5,708 bases of DNA from an uncultured Oscillospiraceae bacterium. Lineage in GTDB: Bacteria > Bacillota > Clostridia > Oscillospirales > Oscillospiraceae. The notes beneath the pieces were generated by a model, which searched no databases, was not told the DNA's origin, and saw only the letters and a list, made by a program, of their open reading frames with translations. The stretch is from positions 1 to 5,708 of the forward strand of contig CAJUCA010000107.1 in the NCBI GenBank assembly GCA_910585265.1, given 5' to 3'. How positions within the stretch are numbered: the stretch's first letter is position 1; every line of letters begins with the position of its first letter. Of the stretch, positions 5,564-5,708 are shown piece by piece. The position numbers and the translations under genes were made by a program.

Positions 5564-5650
5564 CAAAAGTTGCGCCGCAGTAGGCAAAATCCACATTTGC
5601 GAGTCCAAAATCATTTACCCCCAAAAGTGCCGCAGTGAGAGATTGCGAGT
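5564..5650 (+). repeat. Imperfect direct repeat
   Basis: Three blocks recur in the same order: CAAAAG (5564 and 5622), GCCGCAGT (5574-5581 and 5629-5636) and TTGCGAGT (5597-5604 and 5643-5650). The first unit is about 41 bases and the second about 29, differing by insertions between blocks. The function is unknown. Confidence 0.5.
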
Positions 5651-5663
5651 TTCAGAAGCTGTA

Positions 5664-5692
5664 TTCACAAGAGGTTAAGTCCGTGGTAGAAT
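5664..5692 (+). promoter_or_regulatory. Promoter candidate facing the right edge
   Basis: TTCACA (5664-5669), a 17-bp spacer and TAGAAT (5687-5692), each box one mismatch from consensus, with an extended TG at 5684-5685. Transcription would start at about 5699. An ATG at 5700-5702 has AGGAG only two bases before it, too close for normal initiation, so I do not call a gene there; the true start probably lies beyond the window. Confidence 0.5.
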
Positions 5693-5708
5693 AGGAGACA
5701 TGGAAGCC

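Larger units (their letters stand above)
4808..5663. other. Gene-poor region with recurrent short motifs
   Basis: I see no convincing gene here on either strand. The longest open frame runs on the minus strand at 4959-5624 from a TTG without a Shine-Dalgarno; its product is rich in Cys, Arg, Ser and Pro and has no recognisable motif. The left part (about 4870-4990) is A-rich. The hexamer-like core GCAAAAG recurs at 4823, 4933, 5379 and 5563, with a CCAAAAG variant at 5621. This could be a multicopy intergenic repeat or a decayed remnant; nothing here proves either. Confidence 0.5.

Noticed and set aside
4959..5624. Minus-strand open frame of 221 codons
   Set aside because: TTG start without Shine-Dalgarno, Cys/Arg/Ser/Pro-rich product with no family resemblance I can support; more likely a chance frame in a repeat-bearing region.

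Overview
The protein families, the Shine-Dalgarno sequences (AGGAGG-type) and the promoter boxes suggest a low-to-mid GC gut Clostridia genome, most likely Oscillospiraceae/Ruminococcaceae or a relative. This placement is an inference from family resemblance; no marker gene is present. Four blocks can be seen.

(1) Positions 1-1126, minus strand: a two-gene operon with its own strong sigma-A-type promoter (TTGATT-17-TATAAT with extended TG). It encodes a 206-residue protein that resembles the first half of an MreB-like actin with the nucleotide-binding motifs worn away, followed by a small acidic conserved-type hypothetical protein. The tail of the second gene contains a 14-bp hairpin. Positions 1-92 hold no gene I can support.

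(2) Positions 1123-3463, minus strand: a piece of prophage. In transcription order it carries a reverse transcriptase with the motif-B signature of diversity-generating retroelements (DGRs), a C39-type cysteine-peptidase endolysin with an SH3-like domain and C-terminal repeats, and an LL-H-type holin. The reverse transcriptase appears cut at its C-terminus, the holin has an in-frame amber codon, and no DGR template repeat, variable protein or Avd is visible. It looks like a relic in which only the endolysin is clearly whole.

(3) Positions 3463-4807, plus strand: a decayed four-gene operon of the kind that senses and exports antimicrobial peptides (BceRS/BceAB-like): OmpR-type response regulator, sensor kinase, ABC ATPase and FtsX-type permease. 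All four are recognisable and in canonical order, but each is broken by deletions, frameshifts or a nonsense codon. The response regulator loses its start codon exactly where the prophage block begins.

(4) Positions 4808-5708: about 0.9 kb with no convincing gene. It contains recurrent GCAAAAG-centred motifs, a 14-nt palindrome, an imperfect direct repeat, and a good promoter candidate pointing off the right edge.

Overall this is a decaying accessory region: a phage fragment abuts a disintegrating peptide-resistance operon, next to an apparently intact small operon containing an odd actin-like protein.
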